DNA from: Parelaphostrongylus tenuis
Lineage: Eukaryota > Nematoda > Chromadorea > Rhabditida > Metastrongylidae
Assembly (NCBI GenBank): GCA_019055375.1
Contig: JAHQIW010000362.1
Location: 160,336-224,335 of the forward strand
Length of the DNA stretch: 64,000 nucleotides
Direction of reading: 5' to 3'
Shown: one piece after another, positions 1 through 12,260 of the stretch
Position numbering within the stretch: the first letter of the stretch is position 1
How the letters are laid out: each line of letters opens with the position of its first letter
The notes under the pieces: model-generated
Database searches by the model: none
Seen by the model: the letters and a program-made list of their open reading frames with translations, nothing else
Told to the model about the DNA's origin: nothing
Translations under genes and position numbers: made by a program

Positions 1-2700
1 AGAGGTAGATCTCCCCTTATCTTAATCTTTTTCCAATCCTTTTAGGCATAAGACCTTTTCTACTTTTTCCGACTTTTATCAGTCATTCGGTAGCTCGAAT
101 TCCGATAATTTTGATGCTGTACTCATTTTCTGAGAAGGCCTTCTTGAGGCAGTGTAGTAGCGGAAAGAAAGCGAGTTCCAAACTCGTGGCGCGCTACCGT
201 GCTTATTTTCGTTATCTATATGAAAATCTATTCCTGTTATTGAAGTTTTCAGGCTTTCGATATCAAAGATAGAAGCATTGCTCCCATTGTTTGATGGATT
301 TGAGAAATTTCTTTTCACTTCGTATTGATAAGTAAACCCGCTCTTAAGCCTGAGCCTATAAATAAGAAACGCAATATTTTCTTCGCTTTTTCAATGCTCT
401 ACAAAGACCTTTCCAATAACCAAACTTAGCTTCATGATCAACTAAATCATCTTCTCGCCTTTTTGGCACTAAAGTAATAAACATTGAATTATTGATCAGA
501 AGCATTAAAACTGCCATCTCTTAGCTAACAAATCAATACCGCGCTCATTGAAATCGTCATTCTTTGGTCCAGAGAACTGTGTTCATGCGACAATCAAGAA
601 CCAGTAATCGGGCCCTGTCACGTCGACTTCTCCAATGTCATACTGCTTCAATCACGTCGACTTCTCCAAAATCTCATACTGCTTCAAGACAACGCAGGGT
701 TGCTTGTCTTCAGATTGACAAAGAGGAAATTGATCGAACTGGTCCGGATTTCCTGGATCATCCGCCGCGCATTGTCATCTCGCCTGGTCGCTGGAGTAAC
801 ATGCAATTTAAATCTGAGCAACAATATCCATATGTTCGCTGAATAAGGCCAATCCTGAATTAATCTAATACTCGATTTGCTCACTATTCCCTCATGAGAA
901 ACCAATCAGTGTCACCATTTATAGAATCGTCTTAGGCGAAGTCATAGTTCATACGTCCTCTTCCAAAATATTTTTGTTATGGATTTTCAATCCTCAAAGA
1001 AAGCTTATTTTTTTGTTGTTCTTAATGTTTGAAAAATCATTCGATAATTTAAATCAAGAGAATTTGAATATTGTGCTTTATTTTCACTCCAAGATTACTG
1101 ACAAATAGCAAAAAAAATTTGGTTTCTCATTCAGAGATTACTCACTGAACAAAGCTATCTCCTTGGACTCATAAAAACTATCGAGTTCAAATTCTGAGCT
1201 TTAAATAATGTCTTTGGTCTTATAAGCGAACTTCATAGCGCACTATAACAGCCAAAAGAAGACTGAGTTTCAAAAAAGTGGATTATTTCTTTTATTCGCG
1301 CATTGCTTCGATCTCTTGAGAACAACGCGCCTTTTGCTTTTTTCCAAGCTTCAACAATCGTCTAGTAGATCGACCTCAAAGATTTCGAAGTTTCACTTTG
1401 TTGCCAAGATGGTGTATTTTTAATCTACATGGATAAGAATAGAATTATGTTTCACTCAAAATATTTCTCGCTAAAAAGCTTTTCCTTCAGACTTTTAGCA
1501 AAGATCCGATAGCTTGAATCTCGTCGATTCCGATAGCACTCCTAGTTCTCGAAAAGGGTTTTTTATTGAGTTGTAGGAGCCAAAAGAATGTTAAATTTCG
1601 CGTAGCACGGCATCGACTTTAAGCTAACACTCCTTGGCGGTTTGTTGATAAAAATTCGCCATATTTTAGCCAAGCCAACACGTTTTTTACCTGTATGTGA
1701 ATAAAATTTTGCAGTAAATGACACCAGTCCGCTGCACATCCATTGTCTTTCAAATGTTTTCTGCTGGTTTTCATCGAGTCTCGTTAATTATGAGCCTTCA
1801 TGCTTTTACATGTACTGAAAAAGGCCCCAGTCATGTTCCTACAAAAGCATGGCGTGTTACAAAACGAACGCATGTGCAAGAAAGATCATAAAATGAAGCT
1901 GGCGTTCGGTCCACAGACTTTCGGCGATGTTGCAAGCATAGCTTCTTCGGTTAGGACACTACTTGTACGCCAAGTGTGAACCCATTTTTTTGGCTGTCAC
2001 AGCACTACGAAATTCGTTTAAAATCCAAATATATCATTGCAACTCTTAGGATCTAATCTACCAGTTACTTATAAAAGCTCAAAGAATAGCCACGCTCGGC
2101 GAGAAATGCTTGAGTGAGAGGCGAAATTTCATATTTGCTCTTTTAGCGCAACAACAAAGCCTTCTTAAGGATGGAATACACCATTAAAATTCTTGTGATT
2201 TAACCTATTGGAAGATTACCAGAACATTGAAAATGGTCAAGGAATAAGTTTTTCCAAATGCTCAAATCAGGGTGAGGATAACGGAAAAGTACCCTTATTT
2301 ATTACTTACCTGTTTTGAATCTTTCTTGAGGAAGTATGATATAGTTTGTTGCTCTTAGTGACGAATTTCTCAAAGAAACGTTTTTATGACGCGTTTTTGT
2401 TAATTTTCTGCCTCTTACATTTATTATAAGCTTTTCTTTTCTTGCATACTACATTCAAATGTCAATGAAAAATCGCTCAACTGAAAATTGTAGTGTTTGC
2501 TAAATTAGTCATGACAAACCGCACGATTGATCATCAAATGCAATATAAATTTATCGATCCAATAGCGAAGAAATTCCGATAAAATGATTAATGTTTCAAA
2601 ACCACAGAGGGGTGAGAAGCTTTACATTGATAGAATACTTCAAAATCTCTACATATATCTTGCTGGTACATATTGCAACAATTCAAAAGTTCGACTTTCT
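1..2700. other. No gene seen; dispersed repeat DNA
   Basis: Only short, unconserved ORFs. Stretches at about 1255-1700 and 2080-2300 match a dispersed repeat seen again at 15.7-16.7, 26.7-27.5 and 33.9-34.5 kb, sharing words such as GGGTGAGGATAACGGAAA. Confidence 0.5.
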
Positions 2701-2722
2701 ATAAACCTCGGCATAATCAATT

Positions 2723-2899
2723 GATATATGAAAATGGAAAAAAAACTTATCTTGATTAGCTGACGCGAGGTTGACTAATACTATATACGTCCAGACTCTG
2801 AAGAAGGCGGGTCGCCGAAACGTCAGCCGAATTTCTACAACTGTTTTATCAACCTCGCGTCAGCTAATCAAGATAAGTTTTTTTCCATTTTCATATATC
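2723..2899. repeat. 52-base inverted repeat around a Penelope-type terminal motif
   Basis: The left arm (2723-2774) and right arm (2849-2899) are reverse complements except for one A in a run. The 74-base spacer holds a CTGAAGA ... GAAACGTC motif. The right arm contains AACCTCGCGTCAGCT, which also follows the motif near the 3' ends of the Penelope copies at 53.4 and 62.3 kb. Reads as a solo Penelope end flanked by an inverted copy of itself. Confidence 0.75.
2787..2828 (+). ncRNA. Hammerhead-ribozyme-like motif
   Basis: CTGAAGA, a GGCG/CGCC hairpin, then GAAACGTC. CUGANGA and GAAA are the hammerhead core, and Penelope-like elements are known to carry hammerheads. An extra A before stem II and unclear stems I and III keep this tentative. 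Confidence 0.4.
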
Positions 2900-3361
2900 T
2901 CTACATATAGTCAAATGACTGGCAAATGCAAAACAATTCAGTGTAGGCCGCAAAATGTAGACCCCACATTGATTTTTGAGTTTATTGAGTTAACAGATTA
3001 TCTTTGGAAACTCTGAGGGGTGCATTACCGATTGATTGTTGATAAATGGCACCATAGGCGCCTTTTTCGAATTGTGTGTTGGAAGTTTGAGCAAAATTTT
3101 ACGATTTAGATACAAGTGATAAATGGAAGATATAAGCAACTTTTTTGACATCGGTAGCTTCCGTTTTCTTCTATGAAAAATCATGGCTGTCACTGAGCTT
3201 CGCACAAGCATCAACATCACATGAGAGAAGCAAATAGCGCATCGTTAGGAAACTATTCTACCATATGGTTCATATCACTTCTAGTAGTCATCATGCCCAT
3301 CTCGATACACATACGACATTCTCTTGTTGTTGCAAATTAGACTTCTTCTTTCAATTATGGA

Positions 3362-3430
3362 GACTAGTGGCGTAGTGGTATGATGTCGTTCATCACGACC
3401 GCTGTGGATTCGACCCCGCCTCGGACCCAT
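3362..3430 (+). repeat. tRNA-like SINE head
   Basis: TGGCGTAGTGGTATGATG resembles a Pol III A box and GGATTCGACCC a B box, about 40 bases apart. No complete cloverleaf; a tRNA-derived repeat is more likely than a tRNA gene. Confidence 0.45.
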
Positions 3431-3989
3431 GAAGTTTCTCATCCCTTAGGGTTTGGAAAATGGCGCCAATCTAACTTGGAAAAGCTCACGTTTGGTAACT
3501 CGTTAGAACACTCTAATCTAGCTATCTCAGCACTTTACGAAATGAGTGCTCCATTAAATTCAATATAGTGGTTCAATGGAGAATGCGTAAGAAAGTTTGG
3601 GCCTCAGTTGCGATTGAACTTAAACAGTTGAAGTTTGGTGATGGTTGCAAATGAGTACGTGTTGTGTGTTGCTTGGTAACCTATTGTATTCATATTCCTG
3701 CCACGGGTTCTTAATGAGTCAAAATGAGCCTTGAATGATGTTAAATTTACTCCATCACGGACATTATCAGTCCTAGGATCAAGCGACAGTATTGATCGCC
3801 ATGACACAGTGCATAAACACTAACAATAACTATATTCAACATTTTTGGTCACGACAGTGTTACGGAGGTAGCACCGCCTTGCCGCGCGCGTGGTGAGTAG
3901 TCCATTGTGCTGAGTTTCAGGAAGCCTCCCTTCGGGAAGAAGGTTGAATGGTTCAATGATTCCCAATGTAACATAATAACACTGCGAAA

Positions 3990-4290
3990 ATGCAGTGAAA
4001 ATAGTATAATTTCGAAGTATTAGTAATTAGAATAGCTATCACCTCAACTGGGTTTATAAAGCGAAATCGCATACCCGACCAAACCTGTCAAAGGTTGGTG
4101 GCTAATAGCTAACATTGAGATGTTGAAGAATGAGTGGTCGGGCAAATGTGCCTCAGTGGTGTAGTGGTAGAGCACGCGTCCCCGGATAGGATGAAACGTG
4201 GGTTTGATTCCCGCCTGAGGCCGTGTTTTTGTTCACCACTCAATCTCTTAGTCATACAAACAAACGAGTGATTGATTTGAACCATTTATC
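3990..4290 (+). repeat. SINE family A copy with intact cloverleaf
   Basis: A tRNA-like unit at 4150-4221 (72 bases) is preceded by about 150 bases homologous to those before the tRNA-like units near 22.9 and 52.4 kb (GGGTTTA..GCGA..ACCC..GGTTGGTGGCTAATAGCT). Confidence 0.6.
4150..4221 (+). tRNA. tRNA-like unit with complete cloverleaf
   Basis: Seven-pair acceptor stem GCCTCAG/CTGAGGC, D stem GTGT/GCAC, anticodon stem CGTCC/GGATG with loop CCGGATA, and T stem GTGGG/CCCGC with loop TTTGATT. Anticodon position reads GGA but base 33 is C, not the near-universal U. Its occurrence inside a repeat suggests a SINE head rather than a working tRNA. Confidence 0.4.
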
Positions 4291-4394
4291 ACAAAGCAAT
4301 GCATTGTTAAAAACTGAGCGTCTTTTTTCCTGCTATAACAATCACGTTTATAGATGAACCTATAATATTAATCGACATCAGAGGTCTGCTGCGA

Positions 4395-4472
4395 AACGTC
4401 GCAATAGGGGGATCGAACCAGCAATCTTCCTGCCCATGACATGACTCTACACCACTAACCACCCGGCACCAA
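4395..4472 (-). repeat. tRNA-like SINE head
   Basis: On the - strand GGTGGTTAGTGGTGTAGAGTC resembles an A-box region and GGTTCGATCCCCC a B box. No convincing 7-pair acceptor stem. Confidence 0.4.
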
Positions 4473-4639
4473 TCGCCGTTGCCGCCGAAGAGAGGTGGGG
4501 CTAGTGCTGCGATGCTGACGTTGCCAAAATCTTAACGTGATAATAACGTTACATAATGATGCAATAGAGTGAGCTAAAGTTTATGACGCGCCAAACCACA
4601 GTCTTCAGATAAATATAGGGATTACACAGTGCATAAGGC

Positions 4640-6680
4640 ATTAACTATACACGTAGGTGAAATTTGCGACAAATGAACATGCGGTGAGGCAAGAGAGATG
4701 GAAGTCGCGTTGATGTCGAACTGCAGGCAAATGGTTTGCTATGAGCGTGGTTCAGGAGAATGTTGAAGCCATGGCTTGTTACGGACCAACATCAAGACTT
4801 CGTGTGCTGAACCGCTGGATTAAGGGAAGAGTACATGACTTATGGTTGATAAAAAGTGTGAGCACAAGAATGGGTTACAGGCGCACAACCGACCACTAAG
4901 CCACTAAGAAGGAAGTTCAGAGTATCAGAGGTTACAAGCGCACACTTTGATGGGAAAGCGATAAGATCACTTGTAGTAAGAATCTATGTGAAAGCGATTC
5001 TATTGCCTCAAAGAAAACTTAAGGGAAGCGAGCCGGCTGTCATGACTCATCTGTCTCTGTGCTAAATCTGCAACTACATAGATTAAGAGTCATGAGTATG
5101 AGAAATACGAAGATAGCAGGTATCCGGAGAACAATTATTATGTTCAAAAAACATTTATAACATTGTTAATTAGGACGGCAATTCTTTTCAAGCATTAGTC
5201 GTTACACCACGAGGAGCGTCCGAACACTTTTGTTGACGATAAATGCGAGAAAACGAATCGAATACAAACAGTGCTGAGGAGTACCAACCTCGTTTAGGCC
5301 TTAAAACTTTTTTTTTGGAAATTTTGAATGTTTATCACGAGGTTTCAAAAACACTCGATCTTATGGATTATAAACAGTGCTAAGTTTCGCACAGTAGATG
5401 AGAAAACGGGTTGTATGAAAAATGCTCTTATCACTTGTTATCTTTTGTAGAACTTGCAAAACAAATGAGGAATATAAAGTATCTCGCAGAAAAGCGAAAA
5501 CTTCGCCGAAGGAAACAGTAAAGTATATATACAAGAGTGAAGTAATTCAAGTAAAGCTTGAGAACCAATGTTTAGTGCTTAAACCCCCTCCCCCCATGTC
5601 TTTCTTCTCACAGAACCTTTACTGCCCTTGCTCCATCTTTCTCTAGGCTGTTTTGGTCTATTTGAACCATTAGCACCGATCGCTAACGGGATCCATCTGG
5701 ATAGCACGAATCGGTGTTCAACCCCATTTGAGTTGAGGCAGTGGTTCAAATCAGTGTTTTACCTTTCTATTTGAAGCTTAGTTGATCTTTCTGGAGATAA
5801 TGTATGATGTGAATGATGACTATAGAAGTGTCAAAATAGGAACACCGCACCCTGATCCAGAAACGCATAGTAACGGTTCGAGCCCATGAATAACATCAAG
5901 TTTAAAGCTTTGCTCGCATCTCTTATCGAGCCGAATCTTTGAATAGCTGTGCTAGAGCGTTCTCATAGGACTGAAAAAATGTATCGTTCCCAGACAATTC
6001 ATCTACTTATTTGCTAAACCTGGAGGAATTTATGTTTTGTTATGTTCCAGGAACCGGATCGGACCACCTCGTGAGTAGGGAGGCAAACCTTCAACTCCGA
6101 CTTTCATTGGGTCTAGGTATACTTGATCAATATCCTGTCTTTTATTGAGGAGGTAACAGGATATTTACTCATGAATCTTTGGTGAATGGGAAATTTGAAT
6201 CTACGAGGACTAACGTTGCAAAAAGGATAACTCTCTGGATACTTTGACTTGGATTACTGTGGCTCTGATGAGGGTAAGACTGCCGAAACGTTAGCTAGAT
6301 TCATGAAAACTTCGTAATTAGGTTATCCTGAACAACAAATGTTAATCACGTGTGTATCACTGGGCACCTACAACTATTTTTCACCTCTATAAATGCATTT
6401 TTTGAACTATTTTAGATATATGAAGGAATAAACCGATACACGTTTTAAGTCACTTTGTATTTAATTGGTTTTTTCCTGATGTACATATATTCACTGGACA
6501 TCATGCTAGCTATAATTATAGTAGTAGCTAAGCATGAACTCAGCTTAATATCCTTCATTTCCCGGATAATGACTGCGCATTGAGGAATTCGCTAAGCGCT
6601 TTCTTTTGTTTGTTCTACATTGGCGGAGGGTGGTGGGATGACTGAATGACGGCATGAGGCTCTTGAAAGATGGGAGTTTC
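4640..6680. other. No gene seen
   Basis: AT-rich DNA without conserved ORFs. A hammerhead-like motif lies at 6264-6296; the rest holds nothing I can assign. Confidence 0.4.
6264..6296 (+). ncRNA. Hammerhead-ribozyme-like motif
   Basis: Exact core words CTGATGA and GAAACGTTAG, 12-13 bases apart with a GG..CC closing pair. Best core of the copies here; no Penelope ORF adjoins it. Confidence 0.4.
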
Positions 6681-6689
6681 GGACAGATT

Positions 6690-6790
6690 TACAGAGACAC
6701 TGACATATACACGTATATATGCATTTATATGCACATATATACATATGTATAAATAAATAAATATAATATATATATATATGCGCATGCTTG
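6690..6790. repeat. Low-complexity TA/CA-rich microsatellite
   Basis: Runs such as ATATATGCATTTATATGCAC, an AAATAAATAA stretch and (TA)n up to 6778, with CA steps after. Short ORFs reading through it are artefacts. Confidence 0.7.
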
Positions 6791-7289
6791 CACACGCACA
6801 TGTCTATAAAATCTTAACATCTGAAAACATCGATGAGATTGAAAAGACCTTGTTTTATATAAATTCCAATTTGTTTCAAATCAAGAAACAAAACAACATC
6901 AACCTAAGAGCAAAAGTTTTCTGTCTACTTTATACTCATTGCACCACAAATTCTTCTCGCCCTATGTTGAAAATCAAAGACCCAGAACTCTTCGACAATT
7001 GTTATATTGACCTTGTGAAACGTCACTGGTAATTCAAAAAAAGTAACTATAGTGACTTTTCTTTGCGACAAAAAAATATGTGACTAGCATTCATTCACGC
7101 TGAAAGCGATTATATGAAGTGCCAAAATGTTCTTTTAGGCGGCAAGTTGAAGCGATGTCCATTTTGCTTCTTTCCTTCCCTATCGCCAAATGATCCCGAA
7201 TCTAGTCACATTAAGCCATCAGATACTTCAAGATGAAAATTGATGAAATTCAAGAAGAAGAATGTGCAAAGTGTTTGATCTACTTTTTT

Positions 7290-7329
7290 GTGGTAGTGGA
7301 TGTAGCATGATTGCCTATTCCACTACCAC
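7290..7329. repeat. Short perfect hairpin
   Basis: GTGGTAGTGGA (7290-7300) and its reverse complement TCCACTACCAC (7319-7329), 18-base loop. Confidence 0.6.
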
Positions 7330-7679
7330 TTGCCAGCTACAATGATCAAATTACCAATCCATCGGTTATCATTTAAGCCTGCAATCCATCGATAAATCTT
7401 TACCATGAGAGAGGGCTGCAACTCATAGCATGAGAAAAAAAGCCAATATGAGTTGAAGGCATTAATTGGGTCATTTCTTTAGAAACCGTAGTTCCGTGAT
7501 GTTGCGAATCTATAATAGCAAAAAAATGTCAAAATCCTACTAATCAACATTTAATTGCTGCAATATCGTAATCGATGCCTGATGAACCTGACATTAGGTA
7601 TACCAGGCAACACAAAAGAAATTTTTTTCAAACTAAACCAAATGAAGCAACTATCATGAACGACTATCAGTTAAGCTCG

Positions 7680-7830
7680 GTATAAATTCAATAACTTCTT
7701 GATTTTCTTATTCAGGAAGTGCCACTACGATCAAGTTAATTGTACTGTTCATCTGTATCGAATAAATCTTCAAATTAATATTCTCGTGCTTGATGAATAA
7801 GAAAATCAAAGAGTAATTGAACCAAATGAT
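7680..7830. repeat. Inverted repeat, possible small MITE
   Basis: TTGATTTTCTTATTCA near 7701 is matched exactly by TGAATAAGAAAATCAA near 7793; similarity with gaps extends outward on both sides. Confidence 0.5.
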
Positions 7831-10800
7831 GTCTAATATCATCATTTTTCTTAAGTACAGTTAGTTACAAAGGTTAGTTCAACGACTCGAAGCATTGAAA
7901 TATCATCTTTTACCACACCTCTTCGTCTTTTGATAGGACTTTTGTACTACATCATTGGTTACGATATCCTACTTACCCTCATTTTCGAACAGCAAAGTGA
8001 GATGACAATGGATGTTAGCGATCGAGCGGCGATCTGGACGTGAGTCAACAAGCGATTCATCCAGCCGATGGATGAGAAAACGCCATTTGACTGACTTTTA
8101 GTCCTTTACTCTTCTCAATTTTTTCTTCCATTTTTTATCCAATTCCTTTTTTTTGTTTCTGTAACAGTTGCAGAATTAGTATTTGAAAAATTGGCAGAAT
8201 TTATAGCAAACTCACATGAAGTGGATATTACCTTTTTATATTCTCATTTTTCAGTTGTATGAAGTGATAGATAATAGAATAACAATTTTTTTCCTCGTTG
8301 GACAAATCTGTCAATTCCTAGCATACCCATGGCGTATCAATGCCACTGCCAACGGATTCTTTAGGTGTAGTGCGTTAGATGATTGATAGTTGAGAAACTT
8401 GTGGTAAAGATTTTACCGTGTAGAAATAAGTATAAAGAGTATAAAGGCATTTTTATTTCAAGTGGCTTGAATCTTGAATTTCGATAAACCGAAAAAAAAC
8501 CTCAAATTCATGGGAGCTCAGAGTAGTAGTCTTAAACATCAATGAATCCGAGAATGAGGATCCTCTTGTCCAATCGTTTTGCGACTAAAAATACGTACGT
8601 TTACGAAATCTGCCGAAGAAAAACTATTCGTTGGTGCTTTACAGAATCAAAGTTTTGTCATTGTAGAGTAGGAATACAGGAGTCCTATCGACAGAAACTT
8701 TAGAATCTAATAGATAATTGCAAATAATTATAACTGCTCTGAACTAAGATATATTTGAAAGCCGACTTTCCTTTACCTTCAACATTACCAATCAATCCTG
8801 TATGCTCTCTTTATTGAGCCTGCAGCACATAAATGTTTTAGATAAACATAAATTCCGCAAACGTTCCGACTTCTTCGTCTTCTTCAGAGTCGATGATTCG
8901 AGTCGATTGTTTACAGTTGTTCGCACTCGTCGTGGTTTCATGTTCGCTGTCGCTCCAATTCAATTTTCTTCGCTAGTGCATCGATTGGATAAAAATCCTC
9001 ACTCGGAGATCTTATATATAGGTGATTGTTATGCCTATTATCCTCTGATGAAGAACTCCTTTCTCCTTTCAATTTATGCTGCAGATGTCGGTATTATTAT
9101 CGGCTAATACAGAGCGTGATAAACTCTTTTGAGGATTGACTTTCCTCTAACTTGTTCATTACCGCTTGATAATGGTTCTCGATTGAGAGTCTCTACTTGA
9201 ATGATGCGCTAGCGAAGAACTTTTGACTCAAGCGACAACGAAGACAAAGATCCACAACGAAACAAATGAATCTGGATAAGCAACTCGAAGAAAGTTTACT
9301 CAATTTTCTGAGGAGGATGAGGGTCATTTTGACCTTCATATTTGCAAAGGTCTTTTTCCGCTAAATGAAGGTGTTTATCAGAAATTTGAGATCATTCGAA
9401 AGCTTAAATCTTGCGGAATTCTGACAACTTGCTTGATTTTTAAACAGGCCTTCGTAGTACATTGAGGCAGCAAAAAAACTATGCTTCACACTCGGCTTGT
9501 TTACTTTACTCAATCAAAGTCTGTGGATCGCTTTTTGTTGGACCACACGAAGCTCATTCGCTAGCCCAAATCTCGGCGAATTTGAAGCTCAAACTAGCTC
9601 TTAAAAGAATTTTCATAACGTACCATGAAAGAGAAAATGAAATTACGATGCAGATTCGAGGTTTTATCTGCACGCAGGGGTTCTATATGCACAAAAACTA
9701 TACAAAGCTCTATAGAGGAAATGCTAATTCAAATGTGCTTGATTAGAATTTACTGGTTGAAAATCCTGCGGGCACACACATTATTATCGATGTACACTTC
9801 TGAGTTGAGTAAGCATGATGGTCTAACGTGATCTCAGGGTGACGTCCTTGGATTATGATCAGAGTCGAAATATGACTGCTTCGTAGATATACGCAAGTCA
9901 GCTGATAGCGAAGAAGTTCTTTATTGGTCCAACATCTGATCTTGGCAAAAGCTATTTCTAAGTGCCGAATTTGAGTGTTAAAGTAAAAACATTCTAGGGT
10001 CTCTGCATAGCCCACATCCTTTAGTTTGTACGGCTTCTTCAGAATAGTCTTTTCAGCATAAAACGAAGTCGCTCACAAATCATTACTTCCAAAGAGTAGA
10101 TTTACATACCAAGTCAGATAACAGATATTTATGGTAGACTTTCGACAGAATCTAAAAAATGCGGTAGAAAAACCATATAATCACCGGAGTTCGTTATGCG
10201 TTGGCACATTCCGGGACATCTTTAAACGAGCGTGTCATTGCAGCGCAGTATAAGCACAGCAGTGTTTCACGTGTGCTCGGAAAAGGTGGGCTTCACTGAG
10301 TTTTGTGAGACAGTCGCTCAATTGTTTAGCTTCCAAAAAAAGAAAGAGAAGCAAGAGAAGCCGCAAGACAGAAATGGCAGCCCTCAAAAAGTGAACTCTA
10401 AGAACTGTCCAGTTTGCATGGACATTATAGCGTCTACACAATAGAGATTGCTAAGAAGAAGAATGTGCCAATAATCTCATCTTTTCGCCCTGTCTCCTTT
10501 TTCTGGAAAGATCTTGAAATTCGAATAATTTCTTATTTGATATATTACATCCTAAGCTGTAAACTGCGATAGAGTGGACAACCTTTTTCAAACTATAGAA
10601 ATATTGTGTTCTAAGTATTTTTCAGTCGATCTACTTCCATAATAGAGAGTTTGTGGAATTGTAGATGCATTGAGTATTGAGAGTGTTAAGAAAAGAACGT
10701 TGAATAAAAGGTGCTCGTTGCTTTTTTGAAAAAAAAAAACTGTTTGACCTAGTCGGGTAGTCCATGAAGACAGTGCTGCAAGATGACCTCACAATCGACA

Positions 10801-11709
10801 ACAATATTTCGTCTTCCGATGAGTCTCCGGCACTATGCACAAATTTCTTGGAAAGAACTATGACCAACTGGAAGAAAAGGAGAAGCACAATCTGTCGTTA
10901 TCTTATTTATAGATAGTAGATTTTATTAGCTAATTGCAATATCAAAGAGACACAGAACCCATCTTATAAAAGCGTCTGGCGGTTTCTGGTCACTACGAAG
11001 AACCCATAAGCTTACGAAACAAATAGAGACTAAATTAAAAGCCTTACTCAATATAGTTGCGTAATGACATCTGGATTTCACCAGGGTGATCAAAATGGGA
11101 AGAAAAAAAGGTTTAGAAACTGGTAACCTATTCAAGATAGTCTCTCATCACATTCCTTCCGATACCTGCCACTTCACTCATTCTCTTCCTTCACCTGGAA
11201 TAATCATCCATGAATATGGTCTAGATCGTTAGTGTGGCCAGCTGTGCTTTGCAAATCTATTCTTCTCCCCTCATTAGCATGTGATATGTTAATCTAATAT
11301 GATTCTTCCTTAGGTACCTAGGATATTCATACGCTACCACTTCTGCAGCTGGTGAAAGTTAACTGCTTTGATTTGGTACTCCTCCACACATACAGCAGCG
11401 GTTCCTGTGATTAGTTGACGACATAAAAAACTGAAATTTAGAGAAGAAATGGCCGTTTCTTTTTCCTCTATGCCAAAGCTCTCCTTTCAAGTTTTCAACC
11501 AGTTGTGTAGTGTATATTGTGTACATGTTATGCTATCGCACGATGTTGATTATTCTAGGGATGAAGCAAAAAACTTCCCTTGATCAGAAAATCAAATCAT
11601 GAGAGGACGAAAAAATTGTAATAGAGCTTCCTGACCTTCTCTTCTTGCATGTGACGAATGTACTGAACTGTCTTCATTAGAAAATTTCTATCTGGATCTT
11701 TACGGACAT

Positions 11710-12260
11710 ATTCTACTTGTGTTTGGGTATGTATTTGTGCATAAGTATATCTGCAGTATGCGTATGAATATGTATGCGTGTCTTTACGTGTGTACATGTG
11801 TCCACACATCTGTACATGAGCATATAGGCATGCACGTGAGTACGTTCAAATGCGCGTGTGTATCTATGTGTCTGCATCAGTGTATTCGAATGGATATGTG
11901 TGGATGTTTCAAGTGCATGTGAATTATGGGTGTCTTTGCATGTATATCCATTCGTGTATCTCCGCATGAACGGGTGAGTGGGTGTGGGTGTGTATCTGTA
12001 TGTAGAGTGAGTGGGTGTGGATGGTGTGTGTGTGTGTCTGTACGGGTGTATGTACACAGTCCTAGAAACACCCGCCGGTATCTAGGCTCATTGACCAGAT
12101 CGATATATTGACCGAGAGCATGGAGACATTGGACACGTTTTGTTCTTCGAAATCATTATTTGTAGTCAATGTGTGTATAGGTGGGTGTTTGTATGCTTGC
12201 TAGTGGTAGTGGAGTGTAAGTGGATGAAGGTGTGTGTGTGTAGTGAGTGTGCGAATGAAT
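11710..12260. repeat. Degenerate TG/TATG satellite-like tract
   Basis: About 550 bases dominated by TGTGTG, TATGTG and GAGTGGGTGTGG words, strongly purine-G/T biased on the + strand. Histidine-threonine-rich ORFs on the other strand are artefacts of the repeat. Confidence 0.8.

Larger units (their letters stand above)
6800..11690. other. No gene seen; repeats
   Basis: No ORF here resembles a protein. An inverted repeat lies at 7680-7830 and a dispersed-repeat copy at about 9345-9610. The 94-101 aa ORFs near 8.8 and 9.5 kb show no domain or splice pattern. Confidence 0.4.

Noticed and set aside
11713..12071. Histidine/threonine-rich ORFs
   Set aside because: They are translations of a TG-rich simple tract on the opposite strand.
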